DNA of 33,190 nucleotides from an uncultured Lachnospiraceae bacterium (GTDB lineage Bacteria > Bacillota > Clostridia > Lachnospirales > Lachnospiraceae): NCBI GenBank assembly GCA_902797015.1, contig CADBRG010000216.1:1-33190 (forward strand), read 5' to 3'. The position numbers and the translations under genes are program-made. Numbering within the stretch: position 1 is the first letter of the stretch; each line of letters starts with the position of its first letter. This document shows, piece by piece, positions 16,646-25,085 of this stretch. The notes under the pieces are model-generated. The model was not told where the DNA came from and did not search any database. It was given only the letters and a program-made list of their open reading frames with translations.

Positions 16646-17772
16646 ATAATATGAAAATATATACGATCTGTTTTACACCGGGCGGAGAGAAAACGCTTGG
16701 GGAAATCATAGATAGCATTGGACGCTGGCCGCAGGAAGATGCATGGCGTGGCGAAGGTATCGATGTCTTTGCATATGCGCTGGGGAGCTATCGGGAGCGG
16801 ATGGTTGAGGCGGCAGGTGATGCACGAATTGAGTCGGTGCAGAGCAGGCTGACTGAGTGGATGGCGGAAGCGGTGCAGGACGCAGACGCATTTGTGTTTG
16901 TCGGCGCGGCAGGGATCGCGATCCGTGCAATCGCACCGTATGTTGCTGACAAGACAAAAGATCCGGCGCTGGTCGTAGTCGATGAAAAGGGACAGTTTGT
17001 AATCCCGCTTCTGTCAGGACATATCGGCGGTGCAAATGAACTGGCAGTGCGCATTGCGGCAGAGCTTGGGGCGCAGCCTGTTTTAACGACAGCGACAGAT
17101 GTGAGAGGGCTTTTTGCGGTAGATGTATTTGCGACAAAAAACGATCTCTGGATCAGCGATATGAAGCAGGCAAAGATGATCTCAGCGCGGCTCGTAAGAG
17201 GCGAGAAGGTTGGTTTATATAGTGGTCTGCCGCTGGATGGAGCGTTGCCGGCGGAGTTGGTGAAGACGGATTTTGCGATAGGGCAGGATTTTTCGGCAGA
17301 GCCGGTGGAGACGGCAGAGATCGGTATCGTGGTTTCGGCATATGAGAAACAGATTTTTGAAGAACAGCTGTTGTTGGTTCCGCGGTGTCTGACGGTCGGC
17401 ATCGGATGCAAAAGAGGAACGCTGAAGGAGAAGATTTTAACCGCAGTACAGGAAGTGTTTGCGAATGCAGGGTTGTCCTTGCAGGCGATTTGTCGGATTG
17501 CATCCATTGATCTGAAAAAAGACGAAGAAGGCCTGATCGCGGCGGCACAGGAATATGGAGTGCCGTTTGAAACGTTTTCTGCGGAAGCGTTGGCAGTGGT
17601 AGAAGGGAATTTTAGTGAATCTTCTTTTGTGAAAGGCGTGACTGGCGTAGACAATGTCTGCGAGCGCGCGGCAGTGCTGGCGTCAGGTGGCGAATTGATC
17701 GTCCGAAAGACGGCAAAAGATGGTGTGACGGTGGCTGTGGCGATGGAGCCGACGAAGATCATAATAGAATAA
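16642..17772 (+). CDS. cbiG: Cobalt-precorrin 5A hydrolase CbiG
   Basis: CbiG opens the delta-lactone of cobalt-precorrin-5A and releases the two-carbon fragment as acetaldehyde. The 376-residue frame has the core motif GAAGIAIRAIAP (about 88-99), DPALVVVDEKG and PLLSGHIGGANELA, and the C-terminal domain opener TVGIGCKRGT, as in full-length CbiG. Two starts are possible: TTG at 16642, overlapping the cbiD stop as TTGA with AAGG eight bases before it, or ATG at 16651. The product is nearly the same. The next cobalamin gene (cbiJET) is separated from cbiG by the inserted regulator gene at 17877-19127. Confidence 0.94.
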   Translation: MNNMKIYTICFTPGGEKTLGEIIDSIGRWPQEDAWRGEGIDVFAYALGSYRERMVEAAGDARIESVQSRLTEWMAEAVQDADAFVFVGAAGIAIRAIAPYVADKTKDPALVVVDEKGQFVIPLLSGHIGGANELAVRIAAELGAQPVLTTATDVRGLFAVDVFATKNDLWISDMKQAKMISARLVRGEKVGLYSGLPLDGALPAELVKTDFAIGQDFSAEPVETAEIGIVVSAYEKQIFEEQLLLVPRCLTVGIGCKRGTLKEKILTAVQEVFANAGLSLQAICRIASIDLKKDEEGLIAAAQEYGVPFETFSAEALAVVEGNFSESSFVKGVTGVDNVCERAAVLASGGELIVRKTAKDGVTVAVAMEPTKIIIE

Positions 17773-17790
17773 AAGTATACGAAAAAAAGA

Positions 17791-17828
17791 CGCAAAATCG
17801 GACGAAAAAAAATACGTTTGATTTTGCG
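17791..17828. repeat. 9-bp inverted repeat overlapping the -35 region (candidate operator)
   Basis: CGCAAAATC (17791-17799) and GATTTTGCG (17820-17828) are exact inverted copies with a 20-nt A-rich spacer. The right arm overlaps the TTGATT -35 element of the regulator promoter. It could be a binding site for the downstream AlbA-type regulator or a weak terminator for cbiG; there is no U-tract. Confidence 0.5.
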
Positions 17829-17846
17829 CCTGAAAACGTTTATAAT
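17818..17846 (+). promoter_or_regulatory. Sigma-A promoter of the AlbA-type regulator gene
   Basis: -35 TTGATT (17818-17823), 17-nt spacer and a perfect -10 TATAAT (17841-17846). The start codon at 17877 follows an ACGGAGGA ribosome binding site. The promoter lies inside the cobalamin operon and may also feed cbiJET and later genes. Confidence 0.85.
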
Positions 17847-17876
17847 GTGCATTAGATTATAAACGGAGGAACTTCG

Positions 17877-19127
17877 ATGAGAGAGTCTAAAAACCTTGAA
17901 TATAAAGCATCTGTGACAAATTCTTTTTTGAAAACAGTAAGCGCTTATGCCAATTATGGGACAGGCGAGATTCTGTTTGGTGTTGCTGATGACGGAAGTA
18001 TGACTGGCGTAGAAAATCCGAAAAAGACTTGTCTGGATATTGAAAATCGAATCAATGACAGTATAGATCCGATTCCGGAGTACACACTAAGTATCAATGA
18101 AAAAACATCCGTGATAACACTAAGGGTGATGGAAGGAATCCATAAGCCCTATCTATACAAAGCGAAAGCATATAGAAGAAATGATTCTTCAACGGTAGTT
18201 ACAGACCGGTTGGAATTATCGAGACTAATTCTGGAAGGACAGAATCTGTCTTATGAAGAGCTGCCTGCTTCTGATCAGAAATTGGAGTTCCAAATCCTGA
18301 AAAGGAAGCTGATGAATATGCTTAACATGGAATCCTTTTCTCTGGACACATTGAAAACACTGGAATTATATAATGACACGAATGGTTATAATATAGCTGG
18401 TGAACTACTCTCTGATCGTAACAAGTACTACGGAATTGATATTGTTCGATTTGGAGAAAGCATCAGTATCATTCTTGATCGGGAGACATTAGATTGCAGG
18501 TCATTGTTACTGCAATATGATCAGGCACTGGAGACATATCGCAAGTATTATCAATATGAGCAGATTAAAGGGAGTACAAGAGAAACATTTTTCTTGATAC
18601 CGGAAGAGGCTTTTCGTGAAGCGATTGCCAATGCATTGGTCCATAGAACATGGGATGTTGATGCGCATATCAATGTATCGATGTTTCCTGATAAAATTGA
18701 AATAACATCTCCGGGTGGCTTGCCTCAGGGAGTGACGAAGGATGACTTTATAAAGGGTGGAATATCTATTCTTAGAAATCGCATTATAGCAAGTGTCTTC
18801 TTCCGATTGCATCTGATTGAGAGATTTGGAACCGGTATACGGAGAATAAATGAATCATATCAGAAAAGTAAGGTGAAACCTTCTTTTGAAACAACTGAAA
18901 AAACAATAAGAATTACATTACCGGTTATGCAAATGAATCAGAACCTGTCTGCAGACGAAGATAAGGTATTTAGTCTTTTGAAAGGGAGAATGCTATCCAG
19001 TTCGGCGATTTCAGAGGGGACAGGATTTGGAAAATCTAAAACAGTAACAATCCTGAATAAATTAGTGAAAGATGGTTATATCCGAGTTTATGGTAATGGC
19101 AGGGGAACAAAATACTCTGCTGAATAA
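17877..19127 (+). CDS. AlbA/Schlafen-type putative transcriptional regulator with GHKL ATPase-like domain
   Basis: A 416-residue protein. The N-terminal AlbA_2 (Schlafen-like) domain is about 1-115: ESKNLEYKAS, then TVSAYANYGTGEILFGVADDG and KAYRRNDSST. The central and C-terminal region resembles the HATPase_c_4 domain, with REAIANALVHRTW (about 247-259), IEITSPGGLPQGV and LIERFGTGIRRI. A winged-helix-like end (about 358-416) follows. This layout is usual for 'RecG-like' or AlbA-domain regulators; the helicase is absent. It has its own promoter and a good ribosome binding site and sits between cbiG and cbiJET. Its reading frame looks AT-richer than its neighbours, which suggests insertion by transfer. 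What it regulates is unknown; the adjoining cobalamin genes or its own promoter are candidates. Confidence 0.85.
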   Translation: MRESKNLEYKASVTNSFLKTVSAYANYGTGEILFGVADDGSMTGVENPKKTCLDIENRINDSIDPIPEYTLSINEKTSVITLRVMEGIHKPYLYKAKAYRRNDSSTVVTDRLELSRLILEGQNLSYEELPASDQKLEFQILKRKLMNMLNMESFSLDTLKTLELYNDTNGYNIAGELLSDRNKYYGIDIVRFGESISIILDRETLDCRSLLLQYDQALETYRKYYQYEQIKGSTRETFFLIPEEAFREAIANALVHRTWDVDAHINVSMFPDKIEITSPGGLPQGVTKDDFIKGGISILRNRIIASVFFRLHLIERFGTGIRRINESYQKSKVKPSFETTEKTIRITLPVMQMNQNLSADEDKVFSLLKGRMLSSSAISEGTGFGKSKTVTILNKLVKDGYIRVYGNGRGTKYSAE

Positions 19128-19152
19128 TGGAAGAATAGACGAAAGGACTGTA

Positions 19153-21378
19153 ATGGCAGATATTTTTTTGTTTGCAGGGACAATTGAAGGAAAAGAATTG
19201 GCGGAAGCACTCTGTAAGGCCGGGATTAGCGTGCATGCGTTTACCGCGACCGAATATGGCGGAGCGCTGTTGGAAGCGGCCGGAGAGACGACAAATGAGA
19301 CTGCACAGGAGATGACGACTGGGGAAGCCGCAAAGGCAACAGCCGATAAATCAGGCTCGCTTTCCATCACAAGCGAGCGCCTTGATGAGGAGCAGATGCT
19401 TGCGCTGATGCGGAAAGAAATGCCGCGGCTTGTGATCGACGCGACACACCCATATGCAGTTGTGGTGTCTGATAATATCAGGCAGGCTGCAAATGAGGCA
19501 GGCATTGCTTTGATTCGGCTGCAGAGAAAAGAAAGCGATCAGGGAGCCGGCCTGAATAAAAATGTTGTTCATGTTGCATCACAGGAAGAGGCAGTTGCTT
19601 TTCTGGCGAATACAGAAGGAAATGTGCTTCTGACCTGCGGCAGTAAGGAATTGCCTGCATTTACAAAGTTGGTCGGCTATGAAGAACGCTTATTTGCACG
19701 TGTGCTGTCGACGGAAAATGTAGTGCGCGAATGTGCGGAACTTGGATTTTCGGGGAAGCACCTGATTGCGATGCAGGGACCATTTTCACTGGAAATGAAC
19801 CGGGCGCTGATTCAGCACATTGATGCCGCATGGCTTGTGACAAAGGAGTCCGGCGTGCAGGGCGGTTTCCCGGAGAAGGCACAGGCGGCGGCCAAGGAAG
19901 GGATTGGTCTGATCATTATTGACCGACCTGAAAGTGCGCAAGTGATGGACGGAAAAGACATCGGGAAGACAAAGGAATATTTAAAAAATATCACGCCAGC
20001 GGGATATTTTGAAAAATATATGGTATGTGACAGTGTCTCATCCTGCTTAAAAGAGGTCTATCGTATTTTTGAGACCGAACCGAAAAAGAAGTTTACACTG
20101 CTTGGCATCGGGCCGGGCAGTGCAGGCGGGCTGACGATAGAAGGCAAGCAGGCGTTGGAAGAGGCGGATGTTGTCTTTGGCGCGACACGCATGCTGGAGA
20201 TTTTAGATAAGATCGGAGTGAAAAAACCGACATTTAAATCCTGGAAGCCGGATGAGATGAAGCAGTTTGCAGATGAGAATCCGCAGTATCAGCATGTGGT
20301 CGTGGCGCTTTCCGGGGACACCGGTTTTTACAGTGGCGCGGCAAAGCTTCTGGAGGTCTGGAAGGATGAGGATGTCGTTGTGCTGCCCGGGCTTTCGACA
20401 TTACAGGTGCTTTGTGCAAAGGCAAAAACTGACTGGCAGCATGTATACTGCATCAGCAGGCACGGGCGGGCAGGCAACCTGCTTTCGGCACTGCGGACGC
20501 AGGAAGCGCTTTTCCTGCTGCCGGGAGAAACGCTGCCGGAGCTTTGCGAAAAGCTGATTGACGGTGGTTATTCAAGAGTGATACTGGCGGTCGGCAGCAA
20601 GCTTTCTTATGAGGATGAGAAAGTGCTTGTCGGAACGCCGGATGAATTGAAAGGGGAAACCTGTGACGCGCCGTATGCGGTGTTGATCCAAAATCCTGTG
20701 GGACAGAATGCGGTTGTGACACCGGGCATTCCGGATGCGGATTTCCTGCGTGTGATGGGCGGAAAGGCCCGGAACAAAACTGAGGCAGATCAGCCCGGAA
20801 CCGGAGAAACACAAGCGAAGCCAAAGCGTACCGTTCCGATGACGAAGGAAGAGATTCGCACGGTTTCACTTGCAAAGTTGCGTCTGAGTAAAAATGCGGT
20901 TGTTTATGATATTGGCGCGGGCACGGGATCTGTTTCTGTCGAAGCGGCACGGATGGCTTATGCCGGTACGGTTTACGCAATCGAGCAGAACCCTACAGCG
21001 GTGGCGCTTTTGCATGAAAACAAGAAAAAATTTGCGCTTGATAACATGGAGATCATTGAAGGCCTTGCGCCTGAGGCGATGATGGATCTGCCTGTGCCGA
21101 CGCATGCGTTTATCGGCGGCAGCAAGGGTAATCTGAAGGCCATTGTTGAGATGCTTCTTGAAAAAAATCCGAACGTACGCATCGTGATCAATACGGTAAC
21201 GGTTGAGACGGAGATGGAGGCACGGGAGCTTCTGGAAGCGCTGGAGGAGAAAACGGCAGGATTCCAGTCAGAGGTGATCCGTCTGTCCGTGACACGTGAG
21301 GATCGGGTTGGCCGGTATCACATGCAGCGCGCAGAAAACCCGATCGTGATCGTTTCGTTTGGAGGAGAGCATGAGTAA
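19153..21378 (+). CDS. cbiJET: Fused CbiJ-CbiE-CbiT: precorrin-6A reductase plus cobalt-precorrin-7 C5- and C15-methyltransferase/decarboxylase
   Basis: A 741-residue three-domain enzyme. Domain 1 (about 1-270) is CbiJ/CobK: FLFAGTIEGKELAEAL, VIDATHPYA and LLTCGSKEL; it reduces cobalt-precorrin-6A. Domain 2 (about 312-530) is CbiE: LLGIGPGSAGGLTIEG and VALSGDTGFYSGA, a C5-methyltransferase. Domain 3 (about 557-741) is CbiT: MTKEEIRTVSLAKLRL and YDIGAGTGSVSVEAA, for C15-methylation with decarboxylation at C12. CbiE-CbiT fusions (CobL) are common; adding CbiJ puts consecutive steps on one chain. The start at 19153 follows GAAAGGA 25 bp after the regulator stop; upstream in-frame starts lie inside that gene. 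It has low-complexity inserts at about 43-69 and 534-560. Confidence 0.93.
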   Translation: MADIFLFAGTIEGKELAEALCKAGISVHAFTATEYGGALLEAAGETTNETAQEMTTGEAAKATADKSGSLSITSERLDEEQMLALMRKEMPRLVIDATHPYAVVVSDNIRQAANEAGIALIRLQRKESDQGAGLNKNVVHVASQEEAVAFLANTEGNVLLTCGSKELPAFTKLVGYEERLFARVLSTENVVRECAELGFSGKHLIAMQGPFSLEMNRALIQHIDAAWLVTKESGVQGGFPEKAQAAAKEGIGLIIIDRPESAQVMDGKDIGKTKEYLKNITPAGYFEKYMVCDSVSSCLKEVYRIFETEPKKKFTLLGIGPGSAGGLTIEGKQALEEADVVFGATRMLEILDKIGVKKPTFKSWKPDEMKQFADENPQYQHVVVALSGDTGFYSGAAKLLEVWKDEDVVVLPGLSTLQVLCAKAKTDWQHVYCISRHGRAGNLLSALRTQEALFLLPGETLPELCEKLIDGGYSRVILAVGSKLSYEDEKVLVGTPDELKGETCDAPYAVLIQNPVGQNAVVTPGIPDADFLRVMGGKARNKTEADQPGTGETQAKPKRTVPMTKEEIRTVSLAKLRLSKNAVVYDIGAGTGSVSVEAARMAYAGTVYAIEQNPTAVALLHENKKKFALDNMEIIEGLAPEAMMDLPVPTHAFIGGSKGNLKAIVEMLLEKNPNVRIVINTVTVETEMEARELLEALEEKTAGFQSEVIRLSVTREDRVGRYHMQRAENPIVIVSFGGEHE

Positions 21379-22777
21379 CATTCCACGTATTTTACTTGCG
21401 GCACCGGCTTCCGGAAGCGGTAAGACCGTGATCACGTGTGCACTGCTTCGGGCTTTTCAGAAGGAAGGCCTGAAAATGGCATCGTTTAAATGCGGGCCGG
21501 ACTATATTGATCCGCTGTTTCATGAGCAGGTCTTTGAGATTGAGACGCGCAACCTGGATCCGTTTTTTTCGGATGAAGAAGAGCTTTGCAGGATCGTCCG
21601 AAAAGGCGCAAAAGGAAAAGATCTGTCCATCATAGAAGGCGTCATGGGATATTATGACGGACTTGGCGGCGTGTCGACAGAAGCGTCGGCTTATGATGTT
21701 GCCAGAAAGACGAAGTCGCCGGTCGTTCTGATCATCAATGCGAAAGGGGCGAGCGTGTCGCTCGCAGCGCAGATCCGGGGATTCCTGGAGTTTCGCAAGG
21801 ATCATCAGATTTGCGGTGTGATCTTAAATCGTACGACAAAAGGAATGTTTCCGCTTTTAAAAACGTTTCTGGAAGATGAGCTGGGCATTCAGATATTTGG
21901 TTATTTTCCGGTGATGGAAGAGGCGCAGTTTGAGAGCAGGCATCTGGGACTTTTGCTGCCGGATGAGGTGCAGGATATCAGCGCGCGTCTGGATGCGCTG
22001 GCGGATGTGTGCCGCGAGACGGTGGATCTGAAGGCGATGCAGGAAGCGGCAAATCGGGCAGAAGAATTATCGGTGGCAGAAGGTGCCATATCGGAAGCTG
22101 TGCAGACGGCAGAAGTCGGCACATCGGGAGCGGCGGCAGAGCAAACCCGCATTCGGATTGGCGTGGCGCGGGATGAAGCGTTTTGTTTTTACTATCATGA
22201 AAACCTGGATCTTCTGGAGAATCTGGGGGCGGAAATCGTGCAGTTTTCACCGATTCACGATGCATCGCTTCCTGAGAATATCCAGGGGCTGTTGATCGGC
22301 GGCGGATATCCGGAGCTGTATGCGAAACAGTTGTCTGAGAATGCGTCCATGCGAAATGCGATCAGGGATGCAGTGGCTTGCGGAATGCCGACGTTGGCGG
22401 AGTGCGGCGGGTTTATGTATCTGATGCGCCAGATGGAAGACATGGAAGGGAATTCCTATGAAATGTGTGGTGCGCTGTCCGGAAAGGCATGGCGGACAAC
22501 GCGTTTGCAGCGGTTTGGATATGTGACGCTGACGGCACAGGACGGCTCGATGGCCGGCCCTGCGGGAGAGCAGATCCGTGCGCATGAGTTCCACTATTTT
22601 GATACAGATTTGAATGGCGAGGTTTTCCGGGCGAAGAAGCCGACCGGGAAGCGGGAATGGGACTGCATGATCGGAACGGAGACAATACTGGCGGGATTTC
22701 CGCATTTGTATTATCCGTCCAATCCGCAGGTGGCGAAGCGTTTCTTAGAGCGCGCAGCTGCGTTTCACCCAGTGTAG
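21371..22777 (+). CDS. cbiA: Cobyrinate a,c-diamide synthase CbiA
   Basis: CbiA (CobB in the aerobic naming) uses ATP and glutamine to amidate the a and c side chains of cobyrinate. The 468-residue product has the P-loop APASGSGKT (11-19), SFKCGPDYIDP (near 38-48) and the linked glutamine amidotransferase domain with nucleophile C345 (LAECGGFMYL) and a late PHLYYPSNP histidine. The ATG at 21371 is preceded by GGAGGA and overlaps the 3' end of cbiJET by eight bases. An Ala/Glu/Ser-rich linker (about 222-258) joins the two domains and is longer than usual. About 70 bp without a gene separates it from the next gene. Confidence 0.95.
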   Translation: MSNIPRILLAAPASGSGKTVITCALLRAFQKEGLKMASFKCGPDYIDPLFHEQVFEIETRNLDPFFSDEEELCRIVRKGAKGKDLSIIEGVMGYYDGLGGVSTEASAYDVARKTKSPVVLIINAKGASVSLAAQIRGFLEFRKDHQICGVILNRTTKGMFPLLKTFLEDELGIQIFGYFPVMEEAQFESRHLGLLLPDEVQDISARLDALADVCRETVDLKAMQEAANRAEELSVAEGAISEAVQTAEVGTSGAAAEQTRIRIGVARDEAFCFYYHENLDLLENLGAEIVQFSPIHDASLPENIQGLLIGGGYPELYAKQLSENASMRNAIRDAVACGMPTLAECGGFMYLMRQMEDMEGNSYEMCGALSGKAWRTTRLQRFGYVTLTAQDGSMAGPAGEQIRAHEFHYFDTDLNGEVFRAKKPTGKREWDCMIGTETILAGFPHLYYPSNPQVAKRFLERAAAFHPV

Positions 22778-22850
22778 GGGATTTGATAATGACGGTTTTT
22801 TTCATGGCCGGATTGGCAGGGAAAAGCCATAACAGAAGGGAAATGACAGA

Positions 22851-23444
22851 ATGATCATTCTTGTAATTGGCGGCAGCGCCAGCGGGAAATCAGAATATGC
22901 GGAGAGCCGCATGATGGAATGGGACAACCGTGTGTATTTTGCGACGATGCTTCCCTATGGCAGGGAGAGTGAACGCACGATTTTAAGACATCAGTTGCTC
23001 CGAAAGGGAAAGGGCTTTCAGACGATTGAGTGCGGCGCCGGTTTTACACAGATCGAGATTGATCCGGAGCAGGCGATTTTGCTTGAGGATCTGCCAAACC
23101 TCGTGGCTAATGAGCTTTATGCGAAGGAGAATGGCCTGACAGACGATTGGACTGATGACCTGGACAACCCGGATCTTTGGATCGATGACAGCGTACTGGA
23201 AATGCAGACGGTAGATCTGGCGGAGGAAGTGCCGCCGGAGGAACGGATCCAGCAGGATCTGGAGCATATCATGAAAGCAAAGCATCTGGTGATCGTAACC
23301 GGAGATGTTTTTGCAGACGGTATTGATTACGATCCGGAGACGGAAAAATACCGGGAGCTTTTGGCGCGGACCAATCAGTGGGTGGCGCGTTATGCGGATG
23401 AGGTCGTTGAGGTGATCCACGGGATTCCGGTTCGGAGAAAATAG
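22851..23444 (+). CDS. cobU: CobU-like adenosylcobinamide kinase/guanylyltransferase (first copy)
   Basis: CobU phosphorylates adenosylcobinamide and then transfers GMP through a histidine. This 197-residue protein has an intact P-loop GGSASGKSEYAE (7-18) and the segment TILRHQLLRKGKGFQTIE, where H47 matches the guanylylated histidine region of CobU. The VDxLTLW strand is changed to LLEDLPNLVANEL, and the usual SNEVGxGIVP motif is replaced by VTGDVFADGIDYDPETEKY. An acidic stretch (97-130) is inserted between these. The C-terminal helix YADEVVEVIHGIPV is family-like. It therefore keeps the nucleotide- and GMP-handling residues but not the later signature, the reverse of the second copy at 24447-25082. 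The ribosome binding site is AAGGGA. Confidence 0.85.
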   Translation: MIILVIGGSASGKSEYAESRMMEWDNRVYFATMLPYGRESERTILRHQLLRKGKGFQTIECGAGFTQIEIDPEQAILLEDLPNLVANELYAKENGLTDDWTDDLDNPDLWIDDSVLEMQTVDLAEEVPPEERIQQDLEHIMKAKHLVIVTGDVFADGIDYDPETEKYRELLARTNQWVARYADEVVEVIHGIPVRRK

Positions 23445-23457
23445 AGAAAGTAAGTTT

Positions 23458-24258
23458 ATGTCAGAGGTAACGAATCAAAATAATAAAAAGTCAAGAACAT
23501 TTGGCAATAGTTTCCGGATTGCGTTTTTGATGTATTCACGGATCCCGATGCCGATGGCGGACTGGGAAGCAGCAAACATGCGCTATGTGATGTGCTTTTT
23601 CCCGCTGGTCGGCGCAGCGATCGGTGCAGTCGTATTTGGCGTCAGCAAGCTGTGTGCATGGCTGTCGGTACCGTCGCTTTTGGCGGCGATCGTCCTGATC
23701 TTTTTGCCGATCCTGATCAGCGGAGGGATTCATCTGGACGGCTTCATGGATGTCTGTGATGCAGTCGGTTCGAGACAGGAGCCCGTACGGAAATTAGAGA
23801 TCATGAAGGATTCGCACGTCGGATCGTTTGCGGTGCTTGGACTGTTTGTACTTCTTTTACTGAACCTTGGGTGCTGGTATCAGATTCCTGTGGAGTGCCT
23901 GCAGGTTCTGGGTATCGGATTTGTGATGTCACGCGCGATGTCAGGATTCTTAGTCGTGCGGGAAAAAGCAGCCAGAAAAGACGGACTGAATGCGATGTTC
24001 TCCGGAGCGGCTGAGAAGAACCTGACAAAAGTGGTTTTGTGCATTTATATGGTTGTATGCGTCGTCTTTATGCTGATTGCAAACATCCCGGCGGGGATTG
24101 CGGCATGTGTGGCGGCGTTTGGGTGCCTGATCGCGGTGCCGATCATGGCGAAGCGTCAGTTTGGCGGCTGGACAGGCGATGTGGCAGGCTATTTTCTGCA
24201 GGTGTGTGAAGTTGCGATGGCGATCGCGGCAGTGGTTGTGTGGAATGTTGCGGCTTAA
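23458..24258 (+). CDS. cobS: Adenosylcobinamide-GDP ribazoletransferase CobS
   Basis: CobS, an integral membrane enzyme, joins adenosylcobinamide-GDP and alpha-ribazole to give cobalamin (or its 5'-phosphate). The 266-residue product has RIPMP near the N-terminus, the key acidic motif GGIHLDGFMDVCDA (89-102) and MKDSHVGSFAV (116-126), and several membrane helices (about 45-65, 72-90, 125-145, 148-165, 185-205, 208-225, 240-262). The start lies 13 bp after the first cobU-like gene; the ribosome binding site is weak (AGAAAG). It probably works at the membrane with CbiB and the kinase products. Confidence 0.94.
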   Translation: MSEVTNQNNKKSRTFGNSFRIAFLMYSRIPMPMADWEAANMRYVMCFFPLVGAAIGAVVFGVSKLCAWLSVPSLLAAIVLIFLPILISGGIHLDGFMDVCDAVGSRQEPVRKLEIMKDSHVGSFAVLGLFVLLLLNLGCWYQIPVECLQVLGIGFVMSRAMSGFLVVREKAARKDGLNAMFSGAAEKNLTKVVLCIYMVVCVVFMLIANIPAGIAACVAAFGCLIAVPIMAKRQFGGWTGDVAGYFLQVCEVAMAIAAVVVWNVAA

Positions 24259-24446
24259 AGCGTCTCATCGAACTTTTCGGATGCGCAGCTGATGCTGTTA
24301 GGATAATTAGATTTCCCGAAAATGCTGGAAGCAGATAAAACAGGAGAAAATGCTCGATTTATCTGCCATGAGTGGTTTTTAAAGATTTCAGCGGCAAATA
24401 AGATTGTCGAATAGGACAGAGTATAGATAAGAACTGGAGGATCAAT
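24259..24446. other. Gap inside the cobalamin operon with a small inverted repeat
   Basis: This 188-bp gap separates cobS from the second cobU-like gene. GCAGATAAA (24331-24339) and TTTATCTGC (24358-24366) form a 9-bp inverted repeat with an 18-nt loop. I see no promoter pair and no coding frame of note. The longest gap between consecutive cobalamin genes here, apart from the regulator insertion. Confidence 0.4.
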
Positions 24447-25082
24447 ATGATTTTAATTACAGGCGGTGCCTGGCAGGGGAAACGGGAATATGCATATGGG
24501 CTGATGGACACGGACAGCGATAAGAAGCTGATCATCGAGGGCGGTCGCTGCAGTCTGGATGATATGAAGCGGGTGCAGATCGTGGATCAGCTGCATCTGT
24601 GGATCAAGCGGAAAATGGAGGAGCTTTTGCCACAGCTTAGCGGCGGTTCTGTTGGCGGCATGGGCAGTACAACTGACGGTGGCTGGGATGAGCGGGTCTT
24701 TGACCAGCAGGAAATGCTTCTGGCACAGGAAAAGATCTGGCAGGAGCTTAAGGAAGTCATGGCGGAGAATCCGGATGTGATCTTCATCGTCAATGAGCTT
24801 GGCTGTGGGGTGATTCCGATGGACGTGTTTGACAGACGCTATCGTGAGATTGTTGGACGCACCTGCTGTGATCTGGCGAAGGAAGCGAAGGAAGTATATC
24901 GCGTGGTCTGTGGCGTCGGGACATTGATCAAAAAGCCGGAAGACAGCGCGAATGAGGAAAATAATCAGACATCTGATGCAGATCAGGCGGCAGATGGAGG
25001 AGAATCGGCAGAAGCATCTCCTGCTGACGGTGACGGTCAGGATGTACAGGATAATCCGGAAAACACATCGGAGGAGAAGTAA
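24447..25082 (+). CDS. CobU-like protein, second copy, with degenerate P-loop and acidic tail
   Basis: A 211-residue CobU-family protein. It begins MILITGGAWQGKREYA, where the P-loop residue after the lysine is Arg instead of Ser/Thr (GGAWQGKR, 6-13). The region that would carry the guanylylated histidine is missing: the chain passes straight to IVDQLHLWIKRKM (44-57), equivalent to the VDxLTLW strand. It keeps the family signature VNELGCGVIPMDVFDRRYREIVGR (split here as VNELGCGVIP, 115-124, then the RRYREIVGR helix) and the end YRVVCGVGTLIK. Residues 164-211 form an acidic low-complexity tail. Start 24447 has GGAGG at a good distance. It may complement the first copy, as a partner subunit or with a separate role; enzymatic activity alone is doubtful. 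Confidence 0.8.
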   Translation: MILITGGAWQGKREYAYGLMDTDSDKKLIIEGGRCSLDDMKRVQIVDQLHLWIKRKMEELLPQLSGGSVGGMGSTTDGGWDERVFDQQEMLLAQEKIWQELKEVMAENPDVIFIVNELGCGVIPMDVFDRRYREIVGRTCCDLAKEAKEVYRVVCGVGTLIKKPEDSANEENNQTSDADQAADGGESAEASPADGDGQDVQDNPENTSEEK

Positions 25083-25085
25083 GCA

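Noticed and set aside
16788..17852. 354-codon minus-strand frame opposite cbiG
   Set aside because: Ser/Thr/Ala-rich antisense shadow of cbiG without any domain or ribosome binding site.
22778..22850. Small plus-strand frame between cbiA and the first cobU-like gene (MTVFFMAGLAGKSHNRRE)
   Set aside because: Only about 21 codons, no ribosome binding site, and no known leader function; probably chance.
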